Shown here in pieces: positions 38,011 through 49,180 of a stretch of 64,000 bases of DNA. The notes beneath the pieces are model-generated. The model was not told the origin of the DNA and searched no databases. It saw only the letters and a program-made list of their open reading frames with translations. Origin of the DNA: Tamarix chinensis. Lineage: Eukaryota > Streptophyta > Magnoliopsida > Caryophyllales > Tamaricaceae. The position numbers and the translations under genes were made by a program. Where the stretch lies: NCBI GenBank assembly GCA_030549775.1, contig CM060175.1, positions 106,323,422-106,387,421 on the forward strand, given 5' to 3'. How positions within the stretch are numbered: position 1 is the stretch's first letter; every line of letters starts with the position of its first letter.

Positions 38011-38764
38011 AACAATCTTACTCTTTAAGTAATTAGTATCTTATTCGTGTCTTATCAAATAAAGCTTTCCACCCTTGACATGCATATCAACTACCCTCTA
38101 CGTCTATCCTCCCCAGGGGGCCCGTCCCATATCTTGAGACTCCTGCGCCCCTTATCACACCCCGACGTCCATTTCCTTTACGCTACCTTTAAATGAAAGA
38201 GTCCACCCCTACGGTGTGGGTTAGGCCCAACACCTCATGACATCAACTCCACCTCCTATCACCCCTTAGGGTTTTCCCTTGAAGACCCAAATGGGCCGAT
38301 GTGGCCCAACCTCCGATATGGCCTCACCTTCTCTCACTTACACTATCTTTACTTCCTTCATCGTCCCTCACCTACCTCAATTAGATCAATTCCCAAAACA
38401 TATCATTTTACCTCTCAATTCCGCACGACTCGAAAACCCTAGTCGACCACCTCAAACCCTAGTACCTTTCTTCTCCCACAAGTAACCTCTCTCTTTTCAT
38501 CCCAAAATCTCTTCTTTCACATGGAACCCATACTCATCTTTTATACACATGAAATCTCATTCTTAACCCATACTCCACCCTTCCTTAATCATTGCTACCT
38601 TTGTACTTCCCAAGACTTCCACTTTCTCCCAAAAACCCTAATCAGGTCCCTCGTACACCCTTACATCAACCCACGTACTATTTTTCACCCCAAGTCTCCA
38701 ATCACTCCACAACTCTTCCATTATCTTCTTTACACCCAAATTCAACTTTTCTCACGTAAGATTC

Positions 38765-39020
38765 ACCCCCATGCAAGATTTAGCCATCCCATGCAAACAC
38801 CCCAAGTCACCATGCAAATTTTTACGACTCCCATGCATGGTTCCCCAACTCTCTTTTATTTTGGTCATTCGTCCCTTATTAAATCTTCTCTCATGGATCA
38901 TGAGGTACTTAGGTCAACCTCATATCCCCCCTTAGTGAACTCACTTCCCATTTATTTCCGGTCATCCTTATATTCCCAACTCATATTACCATTTATCCTA
39001 ACATGCATGTCCTAGAGGGC
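38765..39020 (+). promoter_or_regulatory. Cluster of CATGCA (RY-type) motifs in L6
   Basis: Five CATGCA occurrences lie at about 38770, 38789, 38811, 38832 and 39002; the last is within CATGCATGTCCTAGAGGG. CATGCA is the core of the RY element bound by plant B3-domain regulators. A function here is inferred only from motif density and from recurrence in L4 and L7. Confidence 0.4.
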
Positions 39021-39229
39021 CATATCATATCACATCATAAACATCATACATATACATGTCATGCTCATGTCATAGGAAACACATACAAACATACCTCAAT
39101 CTCCAAGCTGCACTACATAAGACAGGTTTGTAACACCCCCAAATTTCACTCCTGAAAAATTTCGTTTAAGACAAAGGTTTTAGCGGAAGCGAAAGAATTA
39201 AAACCATAAACTTGGGGGTATTACCGCCA

Positions 39230-39275
39230 CACTTAGTACCAGACCGGTTCACTCCTACCGTTCCGATACTAAGTG
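39230..39275 (+). other. Conserved two-stem inverted repeat, L7 copy
   Basis: Outer arms CACTTAGTA (39230-39238) and TACTAAGTG (39267-39275); inner arms CGGT (39245-39248) and ACCG (39257-39260). Confidence 0.75.
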
Positions 39276-39990
39276 CTAAGGCTAAACCAAACAATCATTA
39301 ATTAAGAGTCATCAAAACATAGGTCCATAGTTAACATAGACCATTCATGAAAACCACGAGTCAACAACAGTTAAAATATCATTTAGGAGTACAACTTAGA
39401 GTACGGTTTCAAAGCGAGGAGCGTGGTACAAAATATAGCAAATAAAACAGAATCCCAAGGGACCAATCTCCGGATCGCCTACTCACTCAAGCCAAGCCTT
39501 CCACCCCACAATTGTAACCGATCAAACCTGCATAAGAGGTCTGCTCCCCACCATTGGTGGATCATCACAGGACCCAATCAATCAGTGTAGTATCAATACG
39601 GGTCCAATACTGAGTAAGGGCGCTGGTGCGCTAAGGCCAAGCATACAATCATACCACATAGCACACATAGCACGCAAGACCCACATTCAACACATAAATA
39701 ACATACGATGACATGCATGAATAGATCTAATCACTTTCTGATGTCTTATTCTGTATTCTCATAAATGAAATAAGTCCATTTCACGCATTCTTCAATAATC
39801 CATGTGAGCACGGGGACCCCACTATTATAGCCGGTGGACCGAAAATAAAAACACAAGGCAGAACGCCTCTGACCACTATTCTAACCGGTGGACCGGACTG
39901 GCCCCGCCTCAACATGGTGTTCCACTGTAAGTACGTAGTATTTTTCCCATGGTTTAACTTATTTACTTTGGGTCTATCGAACCGAGGCCC

Positions 39991-40255
39991 CCACTATTAT
40001 AGCCGGTGGACTGGAATAAACGCACAGGGCAAAACGCCTCTGACCACTATTATAGCCGGTGGACCGGCACGAAACGCACAGGGCAGAACGCCTCTGACCA
40101 CTATTATAGCCGGTGGACCGGCACGAAACGCATAGGGCAGAACGCCTCTGACCACTATTATAGCCGGTGGACCGGAACGAAACGCACAGGGCAGAACGCC
40201 TCTGACCACTATTATAGCCGGTGGACCGGAACGAAACGCACAGGCTCGACTCAAC
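39991..40255 (+). repeat. 54-bp tandem array in L7, five units
   Basis: Units start with CCACTATTATAG at 39991, 40044, 40098, 40152 and 40206. Each reads CCACTATTATAG, CCGGTGGACCGG, then GAAACGCACAGGGCAGAACG with small variations. Because 54 is a multiple of three, all frames stay open on both strands. Each unit holds two short palindromes (CTATTATAG and CCGGTGGACCGG). Confidence 0.95.
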
Positions 40256-40989
40256 AGTCTTTCGCTTTACGTTATTAGTGTCTTATCCGTGTCTTATTGA
40301 ATCACACATCACCCTTAACATGCATGCCAATAACATACTACTATTTGCCTCTCAAGCGGGCCCGCCTCATATGTTGAGACACTTACCCTTTTCTCACACC
40401 CGACATCCATCCCCCGTAGACTAGGGCATAGTGACATATAGTAAGGCACGATCTCCAAGAATATAGACTACCCCGACACATATGATATCGACTCCGTATG
40501 TCCTCATCCCTCTAGGGTTCCTCCTCGGAGAACCTAGTCGGACCTATGTGGCCCAACTCTTTCTTACTTACCCAGGCGTTACTTTGTTCTCTATCTCGCG
40601 CCTCATATTTATTATGAAACTCCCCAAATGTATTACCTTATTTCCCAAGTTCACGTGTGACCGACAAAACCCTAATTGGCCACCCAAACCCTAGCACTTT
40701 ACTTCCTCAATAAGTAATCTCCCTCTTTCACCCCAAATCTCTCCTCTCCTTTAGAAAACCCATACTCCCCCTTTATATCAGTGAACTCTCACTCTCAACC
40801 CCACACTCCATCCTTCCTTGATCATTTTTACCCTTATACCCCTCAGTTTCCTCATTTTCTCCAAAACCCCTAATTGGGTCCCTTAGACACCCTTACATCG
40901 ATCCACGTAAAATTTTGCACCCGAGTCCCCAATGGACCCGTAACTTTGACATTATCTTACTTACTTCCTAAATCAACTTTCCTCACGTA

Positions 40990-41295
40990 AGATTCATTCC
41001 CATGCATAATTTAAACGCTCCATGCAGACTCTCCAACACCCACTCACACACAAAACCCTAATAAGGCCTCTTATACACCAACTTATGTGCTATTGTTCAT
41101 ACTAAGTCTCCAATCCTTCCAAGACTCTCCCAAGCTCTTACTTACAACCCAAATCAACTTTTCCCACGTAAGGATTACGCTCATGCAAGGTCTAAGCCCC
41201 CCATGCAAACTTTCCAACATCCACTTCCCCGTTTTTCTTTTGTTATCATTTTATGCTACCCAAAACCCTAGCATGCATGTCCTAGAGGGCCATAA
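40990..41295 (+). promoter_or_regulatory. Cluster of CATGCA (RY-type) motifs in L7
   Basis: CATGCA occurs at about 41001, 41021, 41184, 41203 and 41272. The last lies in GCATGCATGTCCTAGAGGGC, which is nearly identical to the copies in L6 and L4. A regulatory role is inference. Confidence 0.4.
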
Positions 41296-42099
41296 CAAGT
41301 CACATAATCAACATCAACAACAAACATGGAACATGGCATACATGTATAACATAAGGCACACGCCACATACCTCATGATCCACGCTGCGCTACACAAAACA
41401 TGTTATTCATAGCACATGCATAATACACATCAACATGACATGCTCATCATTCATCAACACATTACAACACCCATAACGTAAGGCCATAGCTTCGTCCTTA
41501 CCTAAGGCGACGCCGGGCTTGGAGCACGCTCCTCTAACTCCTTAGGGCTTTGGTCGGGGTTACCTATAAAAGGAGAAAATGCTAAGTATTAGTTTCCCTT
41601 ATAATTACTATCAATCCTCATTCTAGTTTAAGGTTAGGGTTTTTTATTACTAAAAAGGGTTTTATACAAAAACTAGGGTTTTTACCTTAGAATTAGTACA
41701 CTAGATATTAGTAGTCAAAATATGTTTATTTTTAATACCTATTGTTACACTTATATTATTAGACCCATTAGTTCTATTCTTATAATAATAATGTTCATGC
41801 TAACTATAGAAAAATAGTGATAATAATAATAATAAAACTAGTAATAACGATAATAATAATAATACTCCTAGTAGTAATGATAATAACAATAATACAACCA
41901 AGTAAGGTTTAGCAACCACAACAATAACCGTAGTAAGGATAATAGAAGTAATAATAGTAATATTATTAATAATGTTAATACCAATAATTATAAAAATAAG
42001 ACCAAAGTTAAGTATAATACAAGTTAGGGTTTAAAAGGGATGTTAGTATTAGTTGGAAGATAAGAACATTAATAATGAAGACAGTAATAATGGTAATAA

Positions 42100-42113
42100 T
42101 GATGATGATGATG

Positions 42114-42145
<32 letters not shown>

Positions 42146-42175
42146 CATAATAATAATTATAATAATAATAATAAG
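42100..42175. repeat. (GAT)n(AAT)n microsatellite in L7
   Basis: Trinucleotide repeats with few interruptions, bordering the G-rich domain. A related AAT-rich tract lies at the same place in L6 (44570-44800). Confidence 0.95.
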
Positions 42176-42239
42176 TATATTAGTGTTAATATTAGTAGAA
42201 AATAGTAGCAGCTATATAAAAAGGGGGTTAGGGTTTGGA

Positions 42240-43435
42240 TGGGTGGAGAACCACCTAGGGTCGGTGGTGGTCCGGCGGCGGCGCGTGGCGGCGGCGGTGG
42301 AGGAGGAGAAGAGGGAAAAGGTGGGGGAAAGTGGTTAGATGGGAGGAGGAAAAAGGAAGCTAAGTGTGGGGGAGGAGACAGCAGGGAGAGGGGAGTGGAA
42401 TGAGGGTGGTGGCGTGAGCAGGGAGGCGGCGCGCGGTGGTGGACGCGGCGGCCTAAGGAGGAGGAAGGTGGTGGAAATGGTGGAGGCCGGTGGAGAAGGA
42501 AGCAGGGGGTAAGGAGGGTATGGGCAGGTACGGGAGGACCTGCTGATCACTTTGGGAGGTGGAGCGGGGGTTAATTACGGCGGAGGTGGCGGCAGAGGGC
42601 GGCGCAAGGTGGCGGTGGCGTTTTTCGGGGTGGCACCTTTGCACGATTGTGGTGGTTCGTGCGGGGTAGGAACGGAGGCAACGACGGTTTGGTTGCGTGG
42701 AGGGTGGTGCAAGGGTTGGTTCTGGGGGGTTTGGATCGTCGGCGTTAGGCAGCGGCGGCGGACGGCTTGTCTAACGGGGCAGCGGCAAGAATAGAGGGTT
42801 TCTGGGTTTCGAAATCAAAACCCAGATTAAGGAGGCTCTTTAGGTATTTATAGGCCGATTGAGGTGGGCAATGACAAGGGGAAGAAGACAAGCGGTGGCA
42901 GGTACCAGGCATGCCGCCCGGTGGCGGCAGTCGAGGCGGTTCTGCCATGGCAGGGGCGTCGGGGTCGAGGGAAGAGGAAAAGGGAAAGGGGCAGGTCGCT
43001 CGGGAGAAAGGAAAATGCCGGTTGGGGTCGAATTGGTGTAAGGAAAACGACGGGAGAGGGAAAGTCAGGGTGGCCGGCCGTTGCAGGCGGCTGCCGGCAG
43101 GTGCAGCGGTTGCAGGTCGGGGTACGGTCACGCAGGAGGAAGAAGAAAAGGGAAAGGGGGGTGGACCGGCGGTCCAGGGAAAAAGAAAGGAGAGGGAGAA
43201 CCGGCCGGTTGGCAACAGTTACTTCCTGCTAATTGAAACGCGGAGTTTAAGAGGATATCGGGGCAGAACTCTGCGTCGCGCCTGGCGATGCGGGCTGGGC
43301 GCGCTGGGCCACGGGGGAAGGAGAAGGGAGGGAAAAAGGAAAGCTGGGCCGGGCGAGGCCCAGCCGGCCGGTAAGAAGAAAGGAAAAAGAAAAGGAAGAA
43401 AAGGAAAAGGAAGAAAAAGGGAAATGGGTTTTTTT
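42240..43435 (+). other. G-rich, purine-skewed domain of L7
   Basis: Many GGTGG, GGCGGCGG and GGGAAAAGG runs sit on the plus strand and the C content is low. The matching domains are 44880-45970 in L6 and 49920-51150 in L4. It generates long overlapping frames (for example 42911-43486) without any recognisable domain. Confidence 0.8.
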
Positions 43436-44737
43436 TTTGGGTTTTGGATTTTGCATAAATTATTTAGAATATTTTTGGGTTATTGAATAAAAATATTTAG
43501 AAAATAATAATTAATTCCTTTTTGGCTTAATTTAGGTTATTTTAGATAAATTTCCTTAACTTCCATGTTAATTAGGAAAATACCCTAATTTTTTTCCAAT
43601 TAAATTCTTTATTATTTTCCTCTTAATATACCTTAATTAACTCTCTACATCTTAATAAATGAGTTTATATAATTAATTTTTCTAATAATTCCTTATTTGG
43701 CCATAATTTCGGAAATTAGGATTTTGGGATATTACAAGGTTGCCCACAATCATATAATACATGACATAGCATGGCATATACAACATTCAAAACATACAGG
43801 TCACACATCATACAAAGGCCATAGCTTCTTCCTTACCTAAGGCGACGCCGGGCTTGGAGCACGCTCCTCTAACTCCTTAGGGCTTTGGTTGGGGTTACCT
43901 ATAAAGGGAAAAAATGCTAAGTATTAGTTTCCCTTGAAATTACCATCAACCCTTTATTCTAGTTTAGGATTAAGGTTCTTATTACTAAAGAGGGTATTAT
44001 ACAAAACTAGGGTTTTTACCTTAAAATTAGTATACTAAATATTACTAGTCAAAATATATTTATTTTTGATACTTATTGTTACACTTATATTATTAGACCC
44101 GTTAGCTCTATTCTTATAGTAATAATGTTCATGCTAACTATAGAAAAATAGTGATAATATTAATAATAAAACTAATAATAGTGACCCTAATGTTTATAGT
44201 GATAGAAACCCTAGCGTTTTTAAGGCTAAGTCCAATAATAATGTTAGGGTTAAAATAATAATATACTAATTACAATACCAACAAGTAAAATATTCCTAAA
44301 GATGATAATGATAAAAGTTGTATATTTTTAAATAGTAATAATATAAGGGTTCAAATGTTTTTGGTCACAATAATAGGAATAATAATAATAGTAAAGATAA
44401 AGACAATAATAAACCATGGCTAGCGTTAGTATTATTAGTAAAAATAATAGTGAGGTGAATAGTGGCAATAATAGTAAATGAGGGAAGTCTTAATCACATT
44501 AACCCTAAAGTCTTAGACCATTATTAATGATAATAGTATTATTGGTTAGGAAAATCATAAGGTTAGGTTGAGTAATAGTAATAATAGTAATGATAATAAT
44601 AATAATAACAAAGGAGGTAACTATATTAACACTAAGTTGTTAGTAATAATAATAATGATAATATCATTAGCAGTAGTAATAGAATAATGATAATAATAAT
44701 AATAATAATAATAATGATGATGATGATAGTAATAGTA

Positions 44738-44768
<31 letters not shown>

Positions 44769-44879
44769 TGAAAGTAATAATAATAATGATAATATTAAGT
44801 ATAATATCATTAATAGTAGTTAAAAATTAATAACAGTTATAGAAAGGAGATATTAGGGTTTGGGTAAGTTGGAAACCAC

Positions 44880-45970
44880 CTAAGGTCGGTGGTGGTCCGG
44901 CGGCGACGGCGGCGGCGGTGGAGGAGGAAGAGAAGGGAAAAGATCAAGGTGGAGGCTGGATGGAAGGAGGAAAAGAGAAGTTTGAGGTGGGGGAAGAAGC
45001 AGCAGGTGAAGGGGAGTGGAATGAGGGTGGTGGCATGGCAAGAGGTGGTGGCGCGCGGTGGTTGGCGCGGCGGCCGAGGGTGGTGGAGAGTGGTGGAAAA
45101 TGGGGGAGGTAGAAGGAGAGGGAGGCAGGGGGAGATGAAGTTGTGGGAAGGTAGGGGAGGGTCTACTGGACTTTTTGGAGGGTGGTGGAGGTATTGGCAG
45201 AGGCGGAATTGGCGGCGGAAGGCGGTGCAAGGGGCGGCTATGGCTAAAGGTGGTGGTTTCGGGATGGGAACTTTGCACGGCCAGAGCGGCACGTGCAGGG
45301 CAAGGCAGAGGGTGGTGGTGGTTTGGTTTTGTCGAGGGAGGTGCAGGGAAGATCCCGGTGAGCAGCGGTGGCGGCGACAGTCACCGGTGGCGGCGGAAAG
45401 CTCGTCTTTTTGAGGCGGCGGAGAGGCAGGGTTTCGGGGCAAAATCGAAGGAGGGAGCTGATTATGGCTGCCAAAGGGGGGTTTTATAGGCAATTGGGAG
45501 GGGGAAAACGACAAGGGAAGAAAGAGACGAGCGGGCAGGTGTGGCAGGACCACCGGTCGGGGAGGGGGAGAGGAAAAGGGAAAGAGATGGGCACGCGAGA
45601 ATGGGAGAGATGGGCTTGGTCGGGGTCGAAAAGAGGAAAGAAAATGACAGGGAGGGGCAGGGGAGGACGGTCGGAGCTGGGCTGGTGGCTGCCGGCGAGA
45701 TTTGGGGTTGCAGGGTCGACGTTGCAGGTCGGGGCTGGGAAGAAGAAGATAAGGCGGGGTGGACCGGTCGGTCTAGGGGAAAGAAAGAAAAGAAAAAGGG
45801 GGCGGTTCGGCCGGCTGGGGGGCAATGGGCGACGAAGGAACTGGGCAGGCCTGGCACGTAAGACGGGGAGAAAGGGATCTGGGCTGGTGGGCTGGCCCAG
45901 TCGGGGGAAAGGAAGAAGAAAGGAGAAGGAGGGAGAAAAAGAAAGAAAAGGGAAAATGAGAAAAGAAATA
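44880..45970 (+). other. G-rich, purine-skewed domain of L6
   Basis: It begins with the same motif as in L7 (ACCTAAGGTCGGTGGTGG versus ACCTAGGGTCGGTGGTGG) and ends in GAAAGAAAAGGGAAAATG-type DNA about 340 bp before the unit's 3' end. Long frames on both strands are compositional. Confidence 0.8.
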
Positions 45971-46449
45971 GAAGGGGAAAATAAATAAAATAACTTATGG
46001 GGAAATCGTAGTATTTTTGGGTTATTATACATTTATATATATATATATATTATTTTCTTGAATGTTTAAAAATTATTATAATAATAATTTAATTCCCTTT
46101 TTAGATTAATTTTGGCTATTTTGGGTAATTTTCCTCCACTTTCATTTTAATTAGTAAAATGTCCAAAATTTCTAAATAATTTATTTATTACTTTCTCTTT
46201 ATTTTTCTCAATTAATTTCCTCTTTATTTAATAAAGTAATTTATTTTCTTAATTTTCCCTAATAAATCATTATTTTGCCATAATTTCTAAATTAGGATTT
46301 TTGGGGTATTACAGATACCGTGTTGCCTTGTTGCGCCGGTATGACTGGAGTACCTTTGTGTCTCCAGGTTGATTGATCTCCCCTCAAGAAAGTAAATAAA
46401 AATGGAAATGATATGATTTGATGGAAATAATGATTATCGGATTATTGGA

Positions 46450-46750
46450 TTATTCGGTAATAGCCTTCGTGCCTACCTGAGGTTTCGATAATAGCCTTCG
46501 TGCCTACCTGTGGTTCGGTAGTAGCCTTTGTGCGTACCTGAGGTTTCGGTAGTAGCCTTCGTGCCTACCTGAGGTTTCCGTAGTAGCCTTTGTGCCTACC
46601 TGTGGTTTCGGTAGCAGCCTTCGTGCCTACCTGAGGTTTTCTGTCTTTTCGGTAGTAGCCTCTATGCCTACCTAAGGTTTTATGAGGTTTCAGTAGCAGC
46701 CTTTGTGCCTACCTATGGATTTGGTAGCGGCCTTCGTGCCTACCTGTGTT
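46450..46750 (+). repeat. 31-bp tandem array in L5
   Basis: About eight to nine units of TTCGGTAGTAGCCTTCGTGC followed by CTACCTGAGG. Spacing is 30-31 bp where checked (46461, 46492, 46522, 46553, 46584), with small sequence changes. Confidence 0.9.
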
Positions 46751-47485
46751 GGTTTTATGTCTGTGAGATTACCTGTGACGTTATTGATTTATTATGCTGT
46801 ATCTGTAAGTTTACCTGTGACGTTATCGATTTATTACACTGTACCTGTAAGTATATCTAGGATGATATGAATCTTAGTAAATTATACACGTGACATACGT
46901 GATTGTTTGGGATGTATGCTGAGACATGAATTATGCTGAAGTTGGGTTTTAATTATTACCCAAAGAGTATTTCTAGGGTGTTTAATAATTAGTTTGGCGG
47001 TTTTAGATGAATAAAAATGAGTAGTATGTGACCTTGATGGAAATTGATCATCTGAGTGATTATTGTATCTCAATCATTGTATTTATATGTATATATCTTA
47101 TACTATGTTAATTGTATGCCTTGCATGTGTTCCATGCTTATTTATCGTATTAGTTTGGTATAAAGGGTTGCTCAGTACCGTAGTACTGAAGGGTTCATTT
47201 TCGTGGGCCCCTGCCTATTCAATGGGCATTGGACTTTGCAGGTCAGCCTCTGAGCTCAGTCAAATGCTGATAGTTCGGATTTGGGAGCGTAGGACTATCC
47301 GGTGTTTCTTTTGTTTGTCTTATTTTCGGTTGTATTTGGACCCTCGTGTCCTTCTGTAATTTCTCCATCGAGTTTCGTAAACTGCTAATGTCGTTTTTAA
47401 TTAGCAGTATTTATCTAACGTTCTCTCTATTATGTTTTCTGTAATCATGATATTAATTTAAGCGGATTTATGATTTTAGCCTTAG

Positions 47486-47530
47486 CACTTGGTATGAGAA
47501 TGGTAGAGGAAATCAGACTTGTACCAAGTG
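47486..47530 (-). other. Conserved inverted repeat, L5 copy, with compensatory change
   Basis: Arms CACTTGGTA (47486-47494) and TACCAAGTG (47522-47530) pair perfectly. Relative to the other copies, both sides of one base pair changed (A-T to G-C). The inner stem is not evident here. Confidence 0.7.
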
Positions 47531-47626
47531 TGGCGGTAACACCCTTTGTTTTTATTGTTTTAGCTTCCGCACTTAACTCTGTAAACGAAATTTTTTCAGT
47601 TGTAAATTTTGGGGTGTTACAACTAG

Positions 47627-48749
47627 GCCCACTACCTTATACCACTAAGCCCATTCATAGTCCTCCCTAAGGTTTTCTCCAGAAACCCAAATTTGGGCCT
47701 ATGTGACCCATCCTCCTCTGCCTCACACAACCCAAACTATTTAACACCCCACATGTTACGACCCTTAGATTCAACCCTCACTTCATACCTCACTCATTCT
47801 CATTTTTTATTATTGTTTCCTTTTTCTTTTTCCACCTTCTGAAATTAGGGTTTCCCTCAAACCCTAGCTCGGTCTCCTATGCACCCTTATACTATCCCAC
47901 ATACTAATTTTCACCCGAAGCATCTAGTCACCCATAAAACTCTTCCATTACCTTCCTCACGTCCCAAGGCAACTTTCCATACGTAAAGTTTTCCCCCATG
48001 CGGACTCTAACCATCCCATGCAAACCCTTGATTCTCCCACTCTTTTATTTTATTTAAGGTCTCCTTTTATTCATCCACTCATGGCTCATTATTTAGGTCA
48101 TTCTTACCTACATTAGTCAACTTACTTCCCCTTGGTTATCTTACTTTCCCATTTTTCCTTTTTTCATCCTTCCATCCCACATTACCACATTAAATATCCT
48201 AGCATGCATGTCCTAGAGGGTCACATCATGCACAACAAATATAATCATCATCCACATGCCATAAGGAAATCACATAAGCATATATTCACTCCAAGTAGCT
48301 CTATAAATGATTAATCATTAAGCATAAAGTACACAATATGGCATAACACATGGCATACAAGGGATGTAACCCACACATAATTGTTCCTAGCTACACCCTT
48401 ACTTGATTTAGGTTACCAAACTATCTCCCACACTTATTAGGTCACTAATCACCCTATGTAGTTATTACATTTATCATATTTCCCATTTGGTTGGTTAAAT
48501 TACCGAATTGTTACACTTATTAGGTCACTAATCACCCTTTATAATTGTTATACTTATCATATTTCCCACTTGGTTGGTTAGATTACCGAATTTCCCTTCT
48601 CCATTGTTATAATTACTAAATGACCCCTTTAGTTGAATAAATTACCAAATTACCCTCCTACATTATCATAATTACCAAATTTTCCTTCTCTATTATCATA
48701 ATTACCAAATTACTCTTTAGTTGGTTAAATTACCAAATTGCCCTTCTCT
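47627..48749 (+). other. L4 interior after the L5 insertion
   Basis: This resumes L4 with CCCACTACCTTATACCACTA, which is also present just left of L5 at 34038-34057. It then holds AAACCCTA-rich DNA and CATGCATGTCCTAGAGGG near 48202-48220. No coding signal was seen. Confidence 0.6.
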
Positions 48750-49180
48750 TCCAAATTTACCATAATACCCTTTTTGCTTACAAATTACCAATTTATTCAT
48801 TTACTTACAAAATTACCATTCTATCCTTTACTCACAAAATTACCATTTTATCCTTTTACTTACAAAATTACCATTTTGCCCTTTAATCACAAAATTACCA
48901 TTTTACCCTTTAATTAAAAAATTACCATTCTGCCCTTTTGATTACCAAATTACCATTTGCCCTTTAGTTATAAAATTACCATTTTGACCTTTAACAATAA
49001 AATTACCATTTTGCCCTTTGATTATAAAATTACCAATTTTCCCTTTAATTACCAAATTACCGTTTTACCCTTTAATTATAAAATTACCATTTTTCCATGT
49101 AATTATGAAATTACCAATTTACCCTTTAATTATGAAATTACCATTTTACCCCTTTACTTCCAAAATTACCATTTCCCCCT
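48750..49180 (+). repeat. 27-bp degenerate minisatellite in L4
   Basis: The unit is approximately AAATTACCATTTTGCCC plus TTTAATTATA. Spacing of AAATTACC is 27 bp where measured (48973, 49000, 49027, 49054, 49081, 49108, 49135). Less regular units extend upstream to about 48600. Open frames across it are repeat artefacts. Confidence 0.9.

Larger units (their letters stand above)
39129..43736 (+). mobile_element. L7: innermost giant LTR-like unit, complete
   Basis: This is an uninterrupted 4608-bp unit. It starts TGTAACACCCCCAAATTT at 39129 and ends TTTTGGGATATTACA at 43736, flanked by perfect AGGTT (39124-39128 and 43737-43741). It contains the hairpin (39230-39275), a five-unit 54-bp array (39991-40255), a CATGCA cluster (41000-41280), the GGCGACGCCGGGCTTGG block (about 41509), GAT/AAT tracts (42100-42175) and a G-rich domain (42240-43430). 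No gag, pol or transposase is present and the start signature does not recur, so it is best read as a solo LTR of an unidentified, probably Ty3/gypsy, family. Confidence 0.88.
36743..46313 (+). mobile_element. L6: giant LTR-like unit inserted in L5
   Basis: It starts TGTCACACCCCCAAATTT at 36743 and ends TTTGGGGTATTACA at 46313. It is flanked by perfect GATAC (36738-36742 and 46314-46318). Its own sequence is about 4.96 kb (36743-39128 and 43742-46313). It has the hairpin (36841-36886), CCACTATTATAG / CCGGTGGA modules (37420-38000), a CATGCA cluster (38768-39010), a conserved GGCGACGCCGGGCTTGG block (about 43841), AAT-rich tracts (44570-44800) and a G-rich domain (44880-45970). No protein domain is present. 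The level-7 copy inserted in its middle is a close relative of it. Confidence 0.87.
34059..47621 (-). mobile_element. L5: giant LTR-like unit (minus orientation) inserted in L4
   Basis: It runs from TGTAATATCCCC at 34059 to GGGGTGTTACA at 47621, with perfect flanking ACTAG (34054-34058 and 47622-47626). Its own sequence is about 3.99 kb (34059-36742 and 46319-47621). Read on the minus strand it begins TGTAACACCCCAAAATTT, passes the conserved hairpin (47530-47486), and ends GGGGATATTACA; its G-rich domain appears as C-rich DNA at 34450-35440. A 31-bp tandem array occupies 46450-46750. No protein domain was found. Confidence 0.85.

Noticed and set aside
38521..39015. 164-codon open frame in L6
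   Set aside because: Phe/Pro/His/Leu-rich with no motif. It is not open in the homologous part of L7, and it overlaps the conserved CATGCA DNA motifs.
39230..39275. Resemblance of the hairpin's inner loop (GGTTCACTCC) to a tRNA T-arm
   Set aside because: No acceptor stem, D-arm or anticodon arm. The loop lacks a conserved A, and other copies do not keep GGTTC.
39991..40255. Regular array resembling a CRISPR
   Set aside because: Units are contiguous 54-bp tandem repeats without unique spacers, in a plant nuclear genome.
39914..40278. Repetitive open frames with an 18-residue repeat on both strands
   Set aside because: These are the 54-bp tandem array read in frame; a period divisible by three keeps all frames open.
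42864..45988. Long open frames (up to about 200 codons) on both strands in G-rich DNA, e.g. 42911-43486, 44889-45413, 45368-45988
   Set aside because: Overlapping frames in all phases, Gly/Arg/Glu/Lys-rich on one strand and Pro/Ser/Phe-rich on the other. They reflect purine skew; no domain is present, and homologous L4, L6 and L7 domains do not preserve any one frame.
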